Below, in pieces: positions 37,604 through 47,020 of a stretch of DNA of 64,000 nt. Source of the stretch: JABMPO01 sp964539785 (GTDB taxonomy: Bacteria; Fidelibacterota; Marinisomatia; Marinisomatales; TCS56); contig CAZIJQ010000005.1 of NCBI GenBank assembly GCA_964539785.1, positions 1-64,000 of the forward strand. The letters run 5' to 3'. Under the pieces are notes generated by a model. It saw nothing but the letters and a program-made list of their open reading frames with translations. It did not search any database and was not told the DNA's origin. The first letter of the stretch is position 1. Each line of letters starts with the position of its first letter. The translations under genes were made by a program, and so were the position numbers.

Positions 37604-38235
37604 TCAGACTAATTACTTTCCACTAAAAATCACTTAGTCGTAGCGGCATCTATCTATGCGTAAGCTACGATGGACAGGCAGAGAACGCAGAAAGAACTGA
37701 ATTTCCAACACCGATTAACGAATACTGATTTGCGAAGTCCGCATCCGGCTGCTTCGTACTTCAAAAATCGTTAATCCTTGTTCATTATTCATCATTTTAA
37801 ACAAGCTTGTCATTCTGAGGAATCCCACTTCAGCGGGATGACGAAGTTTACCTACCGTAACACAGGTGTAGGTAGGAATCTCAGACTATAGTTGATTTGA
37901 TAGACCAATGCCTGAAATTCCCACCTGCATTTCACTTTGGTAGGTAAACTTCACTACGATCAGAATGACAATCCTTGGGAATGCTGGCTCACTAACCGAA
38001 GGCTCCTTACGTTTCTCACTGCTTGAGCTTCAGCGAAAGCAAGCTCACTCTTTTCCACTGCCCATCACTAATTACCTTATTCCCATTTCCCGGCTTCTCC
38101 CGATACACTACGTTATCGAGATCTACGCTGTGCTTCGACTTTCCTAATTTTTAATTTTCCGGCTTTCACCATCCGGCCGTCATTCATTAAAATAGACCGT
38201 GGAATTTTCCTTTTTAACGCCAATTTTAACACCCA
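37604..38235. repeat. non-coding repeat-rich island upstream of dnaE
   Basis: 632 nt without a credible gene. It contains an inverted pair CGTAGC/GCTACG near 37639-37669, a block (GATTAACGAAT ... TAATCCTTGTTC, 37717-37791) that recurs after dnaE, the 165-nt inverted-repeat element at 37807-37971, and fragments of generic intergenic repeat text (37980-38180). No tRNA, RNA gene or clear promoter is visible. Confidence 0.65.
37807..37971. repeat. 165-nt element with nested inverted repeats
   Basis: Outer arms TTGTCATTCTGA (37807-37818) and TCAGAATGACAA (37960-37971) are exact complements. Inside, GAAGTTTACCTACC (37843-37856) pairs exactly with GGTAGGTAAACTTC (37939-37952). The arms begin with the T-G-T-C-A-T-T-C-T-G-A-G word seen in many bacterial intergenic repeat families. 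No transposase; a non-autonomous (MITE-like) element is possible. Confidence 0.65.
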
Positions 38236-41200
38236 ATGTCGGCTGAATTCGTACACCTGCACAACCATTCTGACTACAGTCTGCTAGATGGCGCCCAGAC
38301 CGTTCATACCCTGGTGCGCCGGGCAGTGGAGCTGGACATGGATTCTGTGGCTCTCACCGAGCACGGCAATATGTTCTCGGCCGTTTCCTTTTATAAAGAG
38401 GCTAAAAAAGCCGGCATAAAGCCCATCATTGGTTGCGAGGTTTACGTGGCTCGCGAGAGCCGGTTTGACAAAAACCCCGACCGTACCAGTCCTGGCTGGG
38501 GCAACAATCACCTGGTGTTGCTGGCCCAGAATTATGACGGTTACCTGAATTTAATCAAGCTGGTCACCGCCGGTTATCTGGAAGGTTTTTACTATCGTCC
38601 CCGCATCGACCGTGAGCTTTTACGCCAGCACAGCGACGGCCTGATTGCCCTTTCGGCCTGCCTCCAGGGTGCACCCCAGAAAGCCGCTCTGGTTGCCAAC
38701 GACTGGCAGGCTGCCATTCCGGTAGCAGAGGAGTATGCCGCCATGTTCCCGGACCGTTATTATTTGGAAATCCAGGATCACGGGATCCCGGAGGAAAAAG
38801 TCAACCAGATCAATATGGCGAAAGTGGCTAAGGAATTGGGACTGCCCCTGATCGCCACCAACGACGCCCATTATGCCCGCAGCGATCACGCCGATTCCCA
38901 TGATATCCTGCTCTGCCTGGGTACCGGCAAGGATAAGGATGATCCCAATCGATTGCGCTACGCCACTCCCGAATTCTATCTCAAGTCCCAGGACCAGATG
39001 GTGGACCTGTTCAAGGACTACCCGGAAGTGATCGGTAATTCCCGCCGCATCGCCGATAGTATCGATATGGAATTCGACATGGATACCTATCACCTGCCGC
39101 GCTTCCCCATTCCCGCTGCCGCCGGAACTGATGATCCCGATGAATATCTGCGGACCGTGGCCAGCGCCGGCCTGGAAAAGCTTTACCCCGAGGTAACACC
39201 CGAATTACAAGCCCGCCTGGATTTCGAGCTGGATACAATCGAGCAGATGGGCTTTGCCGGTTATTTTTTAATCACTGCTGATTTCGTCAAATATTCTCGC
39301 GACAATGCTATTCCTGTTGGACCCGGTCGTGGTTCCGCCGCCGGTTCCATCGTCTCTTATTCTCTGGGTGTCACTACCATTGATCCCATTCGTCACAATT
39401 TATTGTTCGAGCGTTTTCTGAATCCCGAACGGATTTCATTACCGGATATCGACATCGATTTCTGCATCGAGCGCCGGGGCGAAGTGATCGATTATATAAA
39501 ACAGGTTTACGGTGAAGATTCCGTTACCCAGATCATTACCTTTGGAAAAATGAAAGCCCGCCAGGTTGTTCGGGATGTGGGGCGGGTGCTGGGCTTTACC
39601 TTCGGTGAAACCGATCGCGTGGCCAAGTTGATCCCCGCCGGACCGAAAGTCACCCTGGGGGATGCCATCTTCGCCAATCCGGAATTGAGCGCCCTGGATG
39701 ACGATCCCCGCTACGCCGAGCTGCTGCGCCATTCCCTGATTCTGGAAGGCATGAACCGCCACGCCTCGATCCATGCGGCCGGGGTCGTTATCGCGCCCAG
39801 TGCCTTGACTAATTATATTCCACTCTACCGGTCTTCCACCGGCGATGTCACCAGTCAGTATGATATGAAATGTCTCGAAGAACTGGGACTCCTGAAAATG
39901 GATTTTCTGGGATTGCGCAATCTCACCGTCATCGATAAGGCCCTGAAGCTGATCCGGGACCAGGGCACGGAAGTTGATATCGAAAAAATTCCCTTAGACG
40001 ATCCGGCGGTGTATAAGCTATTTGCCAAGGGCTTGACCACCGGCATTTTCCAGTTTGAATCCTCCGGCATGCGCGAATTCCTGAAAAAGCTCAAGCCTAC
40101 CGCCATCGAGGATTTGATCGCCATGAACGCCCTTTATCGCCCGGGGCCCATGCAAAATATCGATAGTTTTATCAAGTGCAAACATGGCAAGAAAAAGATC
40201 GTGTACGCCCATCCGTCGTTAGAGTCGATCCTGGAGGAGACCTATGGGATTATCGTTTACCAGGAACAGGTAATGCAGATCGCCCACGAAGTCGGCGGCA
40301 TGAGTCTGGCCGAAGCGGATAACCTGCGCCGAGGCATGGGCAAGAAAATTGCCGAACTGATGGCGGAACTGGGTAAAAAATTCGTGGAAGGAGCCGTGGC
40401 TAAAGGCATTAAACAGCGAACGGCCCAGAAAATCTACGACCTGATCGAAAAATTTGCTCAGTACGGTTTTAACAAAAGCCACTCCACGGCTTACGCCTAC
40501 ATCGCTTACCAGACTGCCTGGCTCAAGACTCATCATCCAGCGGCATTTATGAGCGCTAATCTCACCAGTGAGATGTCGAACATCGACCGGGTCGTTATCC
40601 TGATCAATGAATGCCGCAAATTGGGGATCGCGGTGCGCCATCCAGATATCAATGTTTCCGGTGTAGATTTTCGTCCCGTGGATGAAAAAACCATTTCGTT
40701 TGGGCTGAATGCCATCAAAAATGTGGGTACCAAAGCTCTGGAAAAAATTGTGGAAGCCCGGGAAAAAGACGGACCATTTGATAATTTATTTGACTTGGGT
40801 TTCCGTGTTGACGCCCGGGCGGTAAATAAAAAAGTACTGGAAAGTCTGATAATGGCCGGCGCCATGGATGAGCTTGAAGGCAGCCGGGCACAGCAATTCG
40901 TACAGATCGACTCCGCCATAAAATATTCCCAGCAGACCCAGGCTGCCAACAATCACAATCAGGTCGATATGTTCGGCAATGCCATTGGCGGGGAAAACGT
41001 GGTACAGATTCCCACCCTGCCTCAGATTGACGACTGGGACCAGTCTACGGCTTTGAGTCACGAGAAAACGGTGCTGGGAATGTATTTGTCGGGGCATCCG
41101 CTGCTCAAGTACGCCGAGGATCTGGAGCAGTTTTCCACGTTTGATTTTTCGGAAAAGATTGCTGAGACTCACATAAATAAAGTGCGGATCGGCGGCACAA

Positions 41201-41676
41201 TTCAGGACCTGCGCCAGCATCAGGATCGTAAAGGCAAGACCATGGCCTTTTTCCGATTGGAGTGTCTGGGCGGTTCCGCCGACATCACGATTTTCTCGGA
41301 TACTTATGAAAAATACCGCGAGCATGTCTATAACGACAGCCTGGTATTCGTGGAAGGCAAACCCTCCACCGACGCTGATTTCAGCGATTTGAAGATGCTT
41401 GTCAATGAGATTGTGCCCATTGGCAAAGTGCGGGATTATTTTTCCAAACGGGTAAATATCCGTCTCGATCCTGATGATATGACCGTCAAACAAGTCGAGG
41501 CCATAGCGGAACTGTCCCAAAAGCACCAGGGGAAACTGGGATTGATGTTTCATATAAAAAATGGTCGCGGGAAAGATAAACGGATCATCAGCCATAAGGT
41601 CCATGTTTCCACCAACCGGGAATTTTTACGGGAATTACAGGAGCAACTGGGCAGTAAGAACGTTTGGGTGGAGTAA
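38236..41676 (+). CDS. dnaE: DNA polymerase III subunit alpha
   Basis: 1146 residues. N-terminal PHP domain with H-L-H-N-H-S-D-Y-S and T-E-H-G-N-M; polymerase core with G-P-G-R-G-S-A-A-G-S and catalytic aspartates in P-D-I-D-I-D-F; fingers with Y-R-P-G-P-M and Y-G-F-N-K-S-H-S-T-A-Y; then a helix-hairpin-helix region, the OB fold (I-G-G-T-I-Q-D-L) and a C-terminal domain. It is the replicative polymerase. Third codon positions look richer in G/C than in neighbouring genes, and repeat islands lie on both sides. Translation starts 8 nt after the last repeat text. Confidence 0.97.
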   Translation: MSAEFVHLHNHSDYSLLDGAQTVHTLVRRAVELDMDSVALTEHGNMFSAVSFYKEAKKAGIKPIIGCEVYVARESRFDKNPDRTSPGWGNNHLVLLAQNYDGYLNLIKLVTAGYLEGFYYRPRIDRELLRQHSDGLIALSACLQGAPQKAALVANDWQAAIPVAEEYAAMFPDRYYLEIQDHGIPEEKVNQINMAKVAKELGLPLIATNDAHYARSDHADSHDILLCLGTGKDKDDPNRLRYATPEFYLKSQDQMVDLFKDYPEVIGNSRRIADSIDMEFDMDTYHLPRFPIPAAAGTDDPDEYLRTVASAGLEKLYPEVTPELQARLDFELDTIEQMGFAGYFLITADFVKYSRDNAIPVGPGRGSAAGSIVSYSLGVTTIDPIRHNLLFERFLNPERISLPDIDIDFCIERRGEVIDYIKQVYGEDSVTQIITFGKMKARQVVRDVGRVLGFTFGETDRVAKLIPAGPKVTLGDAIFANPELSALDDDPRYAELLRHSLILEGMNRHASIHAAGVVIAPSALTNYIPLYRSSTGDVTSQYDMKCLEELGLLKMDFLGLRNLTVIDKALKLIRDQGTEVDIEKIPLDDPAVYKLFAKGLTTGIFQFESSGMREFLKKLKPTAIEDLIAMNALYRPGPMQNIDSFIKCKHGKKKIVYAHPSLESILEETYGIIVYQEQVMQIAHEVGGMSLAEADNLRRGMGKKIAELMAELGKKFVEGAVAKGIKQRTAQKIYDLIEKFAQYGFNKSHSTAYAYIAYQTAWLKTHHPAAFMSANLTSEMSNIDRVVILINECRKLGIAVRHPDINVSGVDFRPVDEKTISFGLNAIKNVGTKALEKIVEAREKDGPFDNLFDLGFRVDARAVNKKVLESLIMAGAMDELEGSRAQQFVQIDSAIKYSQQTQAANNHNQVDMFGNAIGGENVVQIPTLPQIDDWDQSTALSHEKTVLGMYLSGHPLLKYAEDLEQFSTFDFSEKIAETHINKVRIGGTIQDLRQHQDRKGKTMAFFRLECLGGSADITIFSDTYEKYREHVYNDSLVFVEGKPSTDADFSDLKMLVNEIVPIGKVRDYFSKRVNIRLDPDDMTVKQVEAIAELSQKHQGKLGLMFHIKNGRGKDKRIISHKVHVSTNREFLRELQEQLGSKNVWVE

Positions 41677-42241
41677 AGCGTTTTACCACCAAGTCGCGGA
41701 GATTACAGAACAATACTATCTTAACCACAGATTACACGGATTACTAATACCAATTGATTATATCTATGCTTCTTACTGGCTGAAGGCCGTCTCACATTTC
41801 TTGTTTTTCACTGATTAACGAATGTCGAAGTTGGAAGTATATCGCCGGTTATAATTCTCAAATCACTAATCCTTGTTCGTTATTCATTATTCAACACACC
41901 CCTTACCACTTTGTGGGTTCCCCTCTCAAGAGGGGATTAAAACCACGTACTCTCAAATTCCCCTGCACGGAGGGGTGGGCTAAAAACATTAGAATTAAAA
42001 ACCGTTGAAACGGTTACATGTTCTTGGTATATCAAAACCCATGGTTGAAACCGTGGGTTGGTTATCCCGATCATCGGTGTCATTGTTTAAAAAGTCCACA
42101 ACTTCAGTTGTGGGGGAAAAATGGACATTGATAATAACCGTTTTAACGGTTTAACAGATTCGTTATTATTCAGGAAGATTGCATTGTGGTATGTAATGTA
42201 TTCGTTAAATTCGTGTAATTCGTGGTTAAAGGAACAAGAAA
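41677..42241. repeat. non-coding repeat-rich island downstream of dnaE
   Basis: 565 nt without a credible gene. It starts with AACCACAGATTACACGGATT (41723-41742) and ends with a near-perfect inverted partner AATTCGTGTAATTCGTGGTT (42208-42227, 17 of 20 matching). Between them are a second copy of the GATTAACGAAT ... TAATCCTTGTTC block (41813-41891), hairpins TCCCCTCTCAAGAGGGGA (41919-41936) and CCCCT/AGGGG (41960-41975), and the array at 42000-42151. Confidence 0.65.
42000..42151. repeat. array of four short palindromes (REP-like)
   Basis: AACCGTTGAAACGGTT (42000-42015), AACCCA/TGGGTT arms (42036-42059), CCACAACTTCAGTTGTGG (42096-42113) and AACCGTTTTAACGGTT (42136-42151) follow one another. 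The first and last share the AACCGTT/AACGGTT core. The pattern resembles REP elements mobilised by RAYT-type transposases in other phyla; no transposase is in the window. Confidence 0.6.
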
Positions 42242-42688
42242 ATGATCGCCGTTATCCAGCGTGTTTCCGAAAGTAAAGTTGTCATTGATAGTAAAACAAT
42301 CGGTGAAATCGGTCCGGGTCTGATGATCCTGCTGGGTGTATTTGACGATGATTCCGAAACCGATGGTGAATTTTTGGCGAGTAAAATTGCCGGTCTGCGA
42401 ATTTTCAATGATGAAGACGGCAAGATGAATTTATCCATCAAAGATGTTGATGGTTCGGCGCTGGTGGTGAGTCAGTTCACTCTCTGCGGCGACTGGCGCA
42501 AGGGCCGTCGGCCTTCATATATTCACGCGGCGGTGCCCGCTGATGGTAAACGCCTGTACGAAGATTTCATCGTTCGGTTGCGTAACCACGGCTTGCCGGT
42601 GGAATCGGGCCAATTTGGCGCAATGATGCAGGTGGAACTGATCAATGATGGGCCGGTGACTTTTGTTTTGGATAGCAAATTAAAATAG
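42242..42688 (+). CDS. dtd: D-aminoacyl-tRNA deacylase
   Basis: 148 residues, standard DTD length. Starts [13 protein letters not shown], carries the catalytic-loop [16 protein letters not shown] and the N-D-G-P-V-T-F cis-Gly-Pro motif. It hydrolyses D-amino acids (and glycine from tRNA-Ala) mischarged on tRNA. Intact. Confidence 0.95.
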   Translation: MIAVIQRVSESKVVIDSKTIGEIGPGLMILLGVFDDDSETDGEFLASKIAGLRIFNDEDGKMNLSIKDVDGSALVVSQFTLCGDWRKGRRPSYIHAAVPADGKRLYEDFIVRLRNHGLPVESGQFGAMMQVELINDGPVTFVLDSKLK

Positions 42689-42705
42689 GATTTACAGGAA
42701 ATACG

Positions 42706-43086
42706 ATGTCGGAAAAAGTAGTATTTATGATTGATTTGGATGGCACCTTGTGGGAAGATATTCCCAATGAGGAAGCAGCTGAACGAACAATGGATGCGGA
42801 GGTCTATCCAGGTGCAGTAGAATGGATAACCAAAAGGTATAACGAGGGACACCGGATTTGTTTTTTTACCGCCCGCTGGGAAGATTTACGCGCGGTTACT
42901 CTGGCAAAATTGGCAGAAATCGGTCTACCATATCACGACCTGATTATGGGTAAACCCAGAATCAGACACACTGAGTACGCCGGCTATCATTATGTGGATA
43001 ATTGCAGTATTATTCGTGCTAATAGATTTGAAGGCGCCTGGACACCACTGATTAAAAAGGATATCAAAGTTCATGTTTTTGAATGA
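42706..43086 (+). CDS. small HAD-superfamily phosphatase-like protein
   Basis: 126 residues. Motif I D-L-D-G-T-L near 11-16, motif II in F-F-T-A-R-W near 58-63, a lysine in M-G-K-P-R, and a late V-D-N-C motif. There is no cap domain, as in LNS2-like or phosphoheptose-related HAD proteins. Probably a cytosolic phosphatase with a small-molecule substrate. It is 18 nt downstream of dtd. Confidence 0.75.
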   Translation: MSEKVVFMIDLDGTLWEDIPNEEAAERTMDAEVYPGAVEWITKRYNEGHRICFFTARWEDLRAVTLAKLAEIGLPYHDLIMGKPRIRHTEYAGYHYVDNCSIIRANRFEGAWTPLIKKDIKVHVFE

Positions 43087-43211
43087 ATCAACCCGGCCGT
43101 ATTTCCTCTGAAAAGCACGCGATCCACGAGGATTTTGAAAGCCAGCCTAAATACTGGAAATCCAGGCTGACAGCAGTAAATTCCACCGTATTTATTCATA
43201 CTCATTTGTGA
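43083..43211 (+). CDS. possible 42-residue small protein
   Basis: An ATG overlapping the HAD stop by 4 nt opens a 42-codon frame starting M-N-Q-P-G-R-I-S-S-E-K-H and ending at TGA 43209-43211. The overlap geometry matches real coupled genes here, and the composition is not absurd, but the product is short, has no recognised domain and lacks its own ribosome site. It could be spurious. The remaining intergenic stretch to 43278 shows nothing clear. Confidence 0.25.
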   Translation: MNQPGRISSEKHAIHEDFESQPKYWKSRLTAVNSTVFIHTHL

Positions 43212-43278
43212 CTAATTTAATCAACATTTTAGGTTGAAATAATATCCGGGATCCGGGGTAGTAGCGAGGTAAAAATTT

Positions 43279-43683
43279 ATGGAACGAAAAATCAGAATAT
43301 TAATGGCTAAACCGGGGCTGGATGGCCACGACCGGGGGATTAAAGTATTAGCTGCCGCTTACCGGGATGCCGGGATGGAAGTCATCTATCTGGGCTTGCG
43401 GCAAACACCGGAAATGATCGTTTCTGCCGCCCTCCAGGAAGATGTTGATGTCGTTGCATTGTCAATCCTGTCCGGGGCTCATATGACAATCTTTCCCCGG
43501 GTTTGGGAGCTTATGAAAGAAAAAGAAATTGACGATGCTTTGCTGACTGGCGGAGGTATAATCCCGGAAAAAGATATGCAAAGCTTGACAGAAATGGGTA
43601 TCGGAAAATTATACGGTCCCGGCACGCCTGTCCAGGAAACAATTGATTACATCGAAGCCTGGGTCGAGGAAAACCGCTCATGA
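43279..43683 (+). CDS. methylmalonyl-CoA mutase small subunit, cobalamin-binding
   Basis: 134 residues, a stand-alone B12-binding domain. The D15-G-H17-D-R-G20 motif supplies the lower cobalt ligand H17, followed by S-I-L-S-G-A-H and T-G-G-G-I-I-P of the Rossmann-like fold. In split mutases this subunit pairs with a separate catalytic α subunit to interconvert methylmalonyl-CoA and succinyl-CoA. That partner is not in the window. It overlaps the carboxyltransferase gene by 4 nt, linking both to propionate metabolism. Confidence 0.88.
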   Translation: MERKIRILMAKPGLDGHDRGIKVLAAAYRDAGMEVIYLGLRQTPEMIVSAALQEDVDVVALSILSGAHMTIFPRVWELMKEKEIDDALLTGGGIIPEKDMQSLTEMGIGKLYGPGTPVQETIDYIEAWVEENRS

Positions 43684-45224
43684 CTAACCCGATCAAAAAG
43701 CTTGAAAAGTACCGTTCAGTGGCGCGTTTGGGTGGCGGCCAGGAGCGAATTGAACGTCAGCATCAGAAAGGTAAGCTGACAGCACGGGAGCGAATTGACT
43801 TGTTTATCGACAAGGGATCCTTTGTCGAAACGGATATGTTTGTCAAGCACCATACCACCGATTTTGGATTGGACCAAAAACAATATCTTAGTGATGGTGT
43901 GGTTACCGGTTATGGTACAGTAGATGGTCGACGAGTTTTCATATTCAGCCAGGATTTCACTGTTTTTGGCGGTGCGCTTTCCCGAGCCCATGCTGAAAAA
44001 ATCTGTAAAATTATGGATCACGCCGGGAAAGTCGGTGCACCGGTTATCGGGTTGAATGATTCCGGTGGTGCTCGTATTCAGGAAGGTGTTGTCAGCCTGG
44101 GAGCCTATGCCGATATTTTTCTGCGAAACACCCTGTATTCCGGAGTTGTGCCGCAGCTGTCAGTAATTCTGGGTCCCTGTGCCGGCGGTGCGGTTTATTC
44201 CCCGGCGATTACCGATTTTACCATCATGACCCAAGGCACCAGTCACATGTTTGTAACCGGCCCCAACGTTGTGAAAACAGTCACCCATGAAAATGTGACT
44301 TTTGAAGAATTGGGTGGTGCCATGACCCATGCCACCAAATCCGGTGTAGCTCATTTTGCTGGTGAAAATGAAATTGACTCTCTGGAAATTACCCGCAAAC
44401 TGTTGTCCTATTTCCCATCAAATAATCAGGAAGATCCCCCATTCGTGGAATCTTCCGATCCCAGCGATCGGGAAGCTGTTGAACTTGACAGCATCGTCCC
44501 GGACAACACCAACAAAGCCTACGATATGCATGCGGTGATCAAGGCCGTGGTAGATCAAGGTGAATTCCTGGAAGTCCATGAAAATTATGCTCGCAATATC
44601 GTGGTGGGGTTTGCCCGAATTGGTGGCTACTCAGTTGGAATTGTTGCCAACCATCCAGCCCATTTAGCGGGGGCGCTGGACATTGATTCATCCATGAAAG
44701 GCGCCCGGTTTGTCCGTTTTTGCGATGCTTTTAATATTCCTATTATCACTTTTGAGGATGTGCCGGGATTCTTACCTGGTACCGATCAGGAATGGGGTGG
44801 AATAATTAAGAATGGCGCTAAATTATTGTATGCTTATTGCGAAGCTACCGTACCCAAAATTACTATTATCACCAGGAAAGCCTACGGTGGTGCGTACGAC
44901 GTCATGAGTTCAAAACATATTCGGGGCGATGTAAATCTGGCCTGGCCCTCTGCGGAAATTGCGGTGATGGGTTCCCGGGGTGCTGTTGAAATTATTTTTC
45001 GTAAGGAAATCAACGAGGCCAAAGATCCGGCAGCGGAGGAGCAAAGGCTGGTTGATGAATACCGCACCAAATTTGCCAATCCCTATGTGGCAGCCGAATG
45101 GGGATATATCGATGATGTGATTGAACCGCGTTTTACGCGCCAGAAAATCGTTCAATCCTTGCAGATGCTGGAGAATAAAGTCGACAGCAACCCCCGTAAA
45201 AAGCATGGTAATATCCCCTTGTAA
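43680..45224 (+). CDS. acyl-CoA carboxyltransferase subunit (propionyl-CoA carboxylase β / methylmalonyl-CoA decarboxylase α)
   Basis: 514 residues, the usual length. Two crotonase-like carboxyltransferase halves: G-K-L-T-A-R-E-R-I near 30-38, [22 protein letters not shown] in the first, and [21 protein letters not shown] and [10 protein letters not shown] in the second. It carries CO2 between biotin and propionyl-CoA. Coupling to the mutase subunit supports a methylmalonyl-CoA pathway. Confidence 0.93.
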   Translation: MTNPIKKLEKYRSVARLGGGQERIERQHQKGKLTARERIDLFIDKGSFVETDMFVKHHTTDFGLDQKQYLSDGVVTGYGTVDGRRVFIFSQDFTVFGGALSRAHAEKICKIMDHAGKVGAPVIGLNDSGGARIQEGVVSLGAYADIFLRNTLYSGVVPQLSVILGPCAGGAVYSPAITDFTIMTQGTSHMFVTGPNVVKTVTHENVTFEELGGAMTHATKSGVAHFAGENEIDSLEITRKLLSYFPSNNQEDPPFVESSDPSDREAVELDSIVPDNTNKAYDMHAVIKAVVDQGEFLEVHENYARNIVVGFARIGGYSVGIVANHPAHLAGALDIDSSMKGARFVRFCDAFNIPIITFEDVPGFLPGTDQEWGGIIKNGAKLLYAYCEATVPKITIITRKAYGGAYDVMSSKHIRGDVNLAWPSAEIAVMGSRGAVEIIFRKEINEAKDPAAEEQRLVDEYRTKFANPYVAAEWGYIDDVIEPRFTRQKIVQSLQMLENKVDSNPRKKHGNIPL

Positions 45225-45248
45225 CAGTGAATCGAGGTTCGTAGAACA

Positions 45249-45899
45249 ATGATAAATCAGGAAGAAAAAGATCGCCTTGAACAACAATTTGCAGAAAATT
45301 TTTCCAGCGATTTGTTTACACGGCTGGTGGATGTCTATATCGAAGAAGGCAATTTCGCTCGGGCTCGTTCCGTCTGCGAGATTGGTCTGAGCTATCATCC
45401 CAATCATACCGAGGGGTTGTTTTTATTGGCCCAGGTTTTTGTAGCGGAAAATGATCTGGAAGGCGCCGAAAAGATTTTGCAAGTGTTACTGGTGATGGAC
45501 CAAAAATACCTGCAGGCTGCCCACTTGTTGGTTACTGCACAGGAAAGATTAAATCGCCCGCCTCATATATTGCGCCGTGGGTGGGAACATTTGCTGACAC
45601 TCGACCCGGAGAATAATCAAGCAAAGGTGTTTCTGAAACGATTGGGTGGCACGGCTCCTCAACAGCCCTCGCCAGTTGAGCAAGAGCCGGAGCCAGCCCC
45701 GCCCCCGACCGCCGGACCCGGTAGTGTTAATCCGCGCCTGGCGACTTTTACACTGGTCGCGGTGTTGAAAGATCAGGGATTATATCACCAGGCATTGGAA
45801 GTCTTAGCGGTACTGGAAGAAAAGGGCAGCGACCCGGATCGGATTCTCGCTGAACGAGCCACGATCAACCAATTAATCCAAGCTGCAACCGATAATTAG
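45249..45899 (+). CDS. tetratricopeptide-repeat protein
   Basis: 216 residues, no signal peptide. About three TPR units in residues 15-130 (for example Y-I-E-E-G-N-F-A-R-A-R-S-V-C-E-I-G), a Pro/Gln/Glu-rich linker at about 137-160, and one more TPR-like helix pair (Q-G-L-Y-H-Q-A-L-E-V-L) near the end. A protein-interaction scaffold; partner unknown. The proline-rich hinge is typical of TPR proteins of FCB bacteria. Confidence 0.75.
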   Translation: MINQEEKDRLEQQFAENFSSDLFTRLVDVYIEEGNFARARSVCEIGLSYHPNHTEGLFLLAQVFVAENDLEGAEKILQVLLVMDQKYLQAAHLLVTAQERLNRPPHILRRGWEHLLTLDPENNQAKVFLKRLGGTAPQQPSPVEQEPEPAPPPTAGPGSVNPRLATFTLVAVLKDQGLYHQALEVLAVLEEKGSDPDRILAERATINQLIQAATDN

Positions 45900-45912
45900 C
45901 AGGAGCTGAATT

Positions 45913-47010
45913 GTGAGTAAAGACCATTTTTCGAATCGCCAGGCAAAATTGAAATCAATTCTGGCTGAGCAGGATCTGGATGGGATGTTGGTTACCAATC
46001 TTACCAATATTCGCTATTTGTGCGGATTTACCGTATCGCCAGATGATTCCTTCGCCGCTAGTCTTCTGATCTTGCCGGAGAAACAGTACTTCATAACTGA
46101 TGGCCGTTATATGGAGCAATCCCGGCAGCAGGTAAAAGGATTTAAACGAATCATTGATAACGATCCGCATCTTAAAACTATTCAGAAAGAAAAATTAATC
46201 CCAGACGGATTAAACCTGGCTTTCGAAGCGGATTTTGTAAATGTTACCCAGTTCGGCGATATGGATGAATTTTTCCCGGAAGTTGATTGGGAGCCGACTT
46301 CTCGGATTGTGGAAGAAATCGCGGCGATTAAGGATGAATCGGAAATTGAGCTAATTCGTGAGGCGGTTAAGATCACCGATCAGACCTTCAGTGAAATTAT
46401 TCCACTGTTGAAAATTGGCGCCACTGAACGTCAAATAGCCAACGTAATCCGCAATAAGTATTATGAATATGGTGATGGCGAAGGATTTGAAACGATTGTT
46501 GCCGGTGGACCTAACAGCGCCCTGCCTCATGCCCGGCCTTCTGATCGCCCATTTAAGAGTGGCGATTTCGTTGTTATTGATACGGGAGCTTTGTTTGCCG
46601 GATATTGTGCTGATATGACACGCACCGTCTTGATCGGCGAAGCGACCGATAAACATCGTGAGATTTACGCAATCGTCAAAAAAGCTCAACAGGCCGGTTG
46701 CGATGCAATTAAAGCAGGCGTATCCTGCAAACTGCCGGATGCAGCAACCCGTGACATCATTACAGAAAAAGGATACGGCGATTATTTTAATCATGGTACC
46801 GGTCATGGAATCGGACTGGAAGTCCACACCATGCCGCGCTTGAGCAAAATCAGCGAGGATACCCTACTGGAGAATTACGTCGTCACTGTAGAACCGGGAA
46901 TTTATTTACCGGATTGGAATGGCGTTCGTATCGAAGATGATGTAGTAGTTAAACAGGATGGCTGCGAAATATTGAATCAATCCACCAAAGAATTGCTGAT
47001 CCTGAAATAA
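45913..47010 (+). CDS. M24 family aminopeptidase (Xaa-Pro type)
   Basis: 365 residues from a GTG at 45913 with AGGAG upstream. N-terminal creatinase-like domain (1-130), then the pita-bread domain with metal ligands in V-I-D-T-G-A and C-A-D-M-T-R-T, H-G-T-G-H-G-I-G-L-E-V-H, V-E-P-G-I-Y-L and G-V-R-I-E-D-D. It removes N-terminal residues before proline. Cytosolic. Intact ligand set. Confidence 0.93.
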   Translation: MSKDHFSNRQAKLKSILAEQDLDGMLVTNLTNIRYLCGFTVSPDDSFAASLLILPEKQYFITDGRYMEQSRQQVKGFKRIIDNDPHLKTIQKEKLIPDGLNLAFEADFVNVTQFGDMDEFFPEVDWEPTSRIVEEIAAIKDESEIELIREAVKITDQTFSEIIPLLKIGATERQIANVIRNKYYEYGDGEGFETIVAGGPNSALPHARPSDRPFKSGDFVVIDTGALFAGYCADMTRTVLIGEATDKHREIYAIVKKAQQAGCDAIKAGVSCKLPDAATRDIITEKGYGDYFNHGTGHGIGLEVHTMPRLSKISEDTLLENYVVTVEPGIYLPDWNGVRIEDDVVVKQDGCEILNQSTKELLILK

Positions 47011-47020
47011 AAATATTTCC

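Noticed and set aside
40786..41604. 272-codon open frame antisense to dnaE
   Set aside because: Complement of the dnaE C-terminal coding sequence; no signal, motif or ribosome site supports it.
43087..43278. Cobalamin riboswitch before the mutase subunit
   Set aside because: Expected from the gene's cofactor, but I see no B12-box-like conserved words or long multi-stem structure; only a 6-bp CAGCCT/AGGCTG stem.
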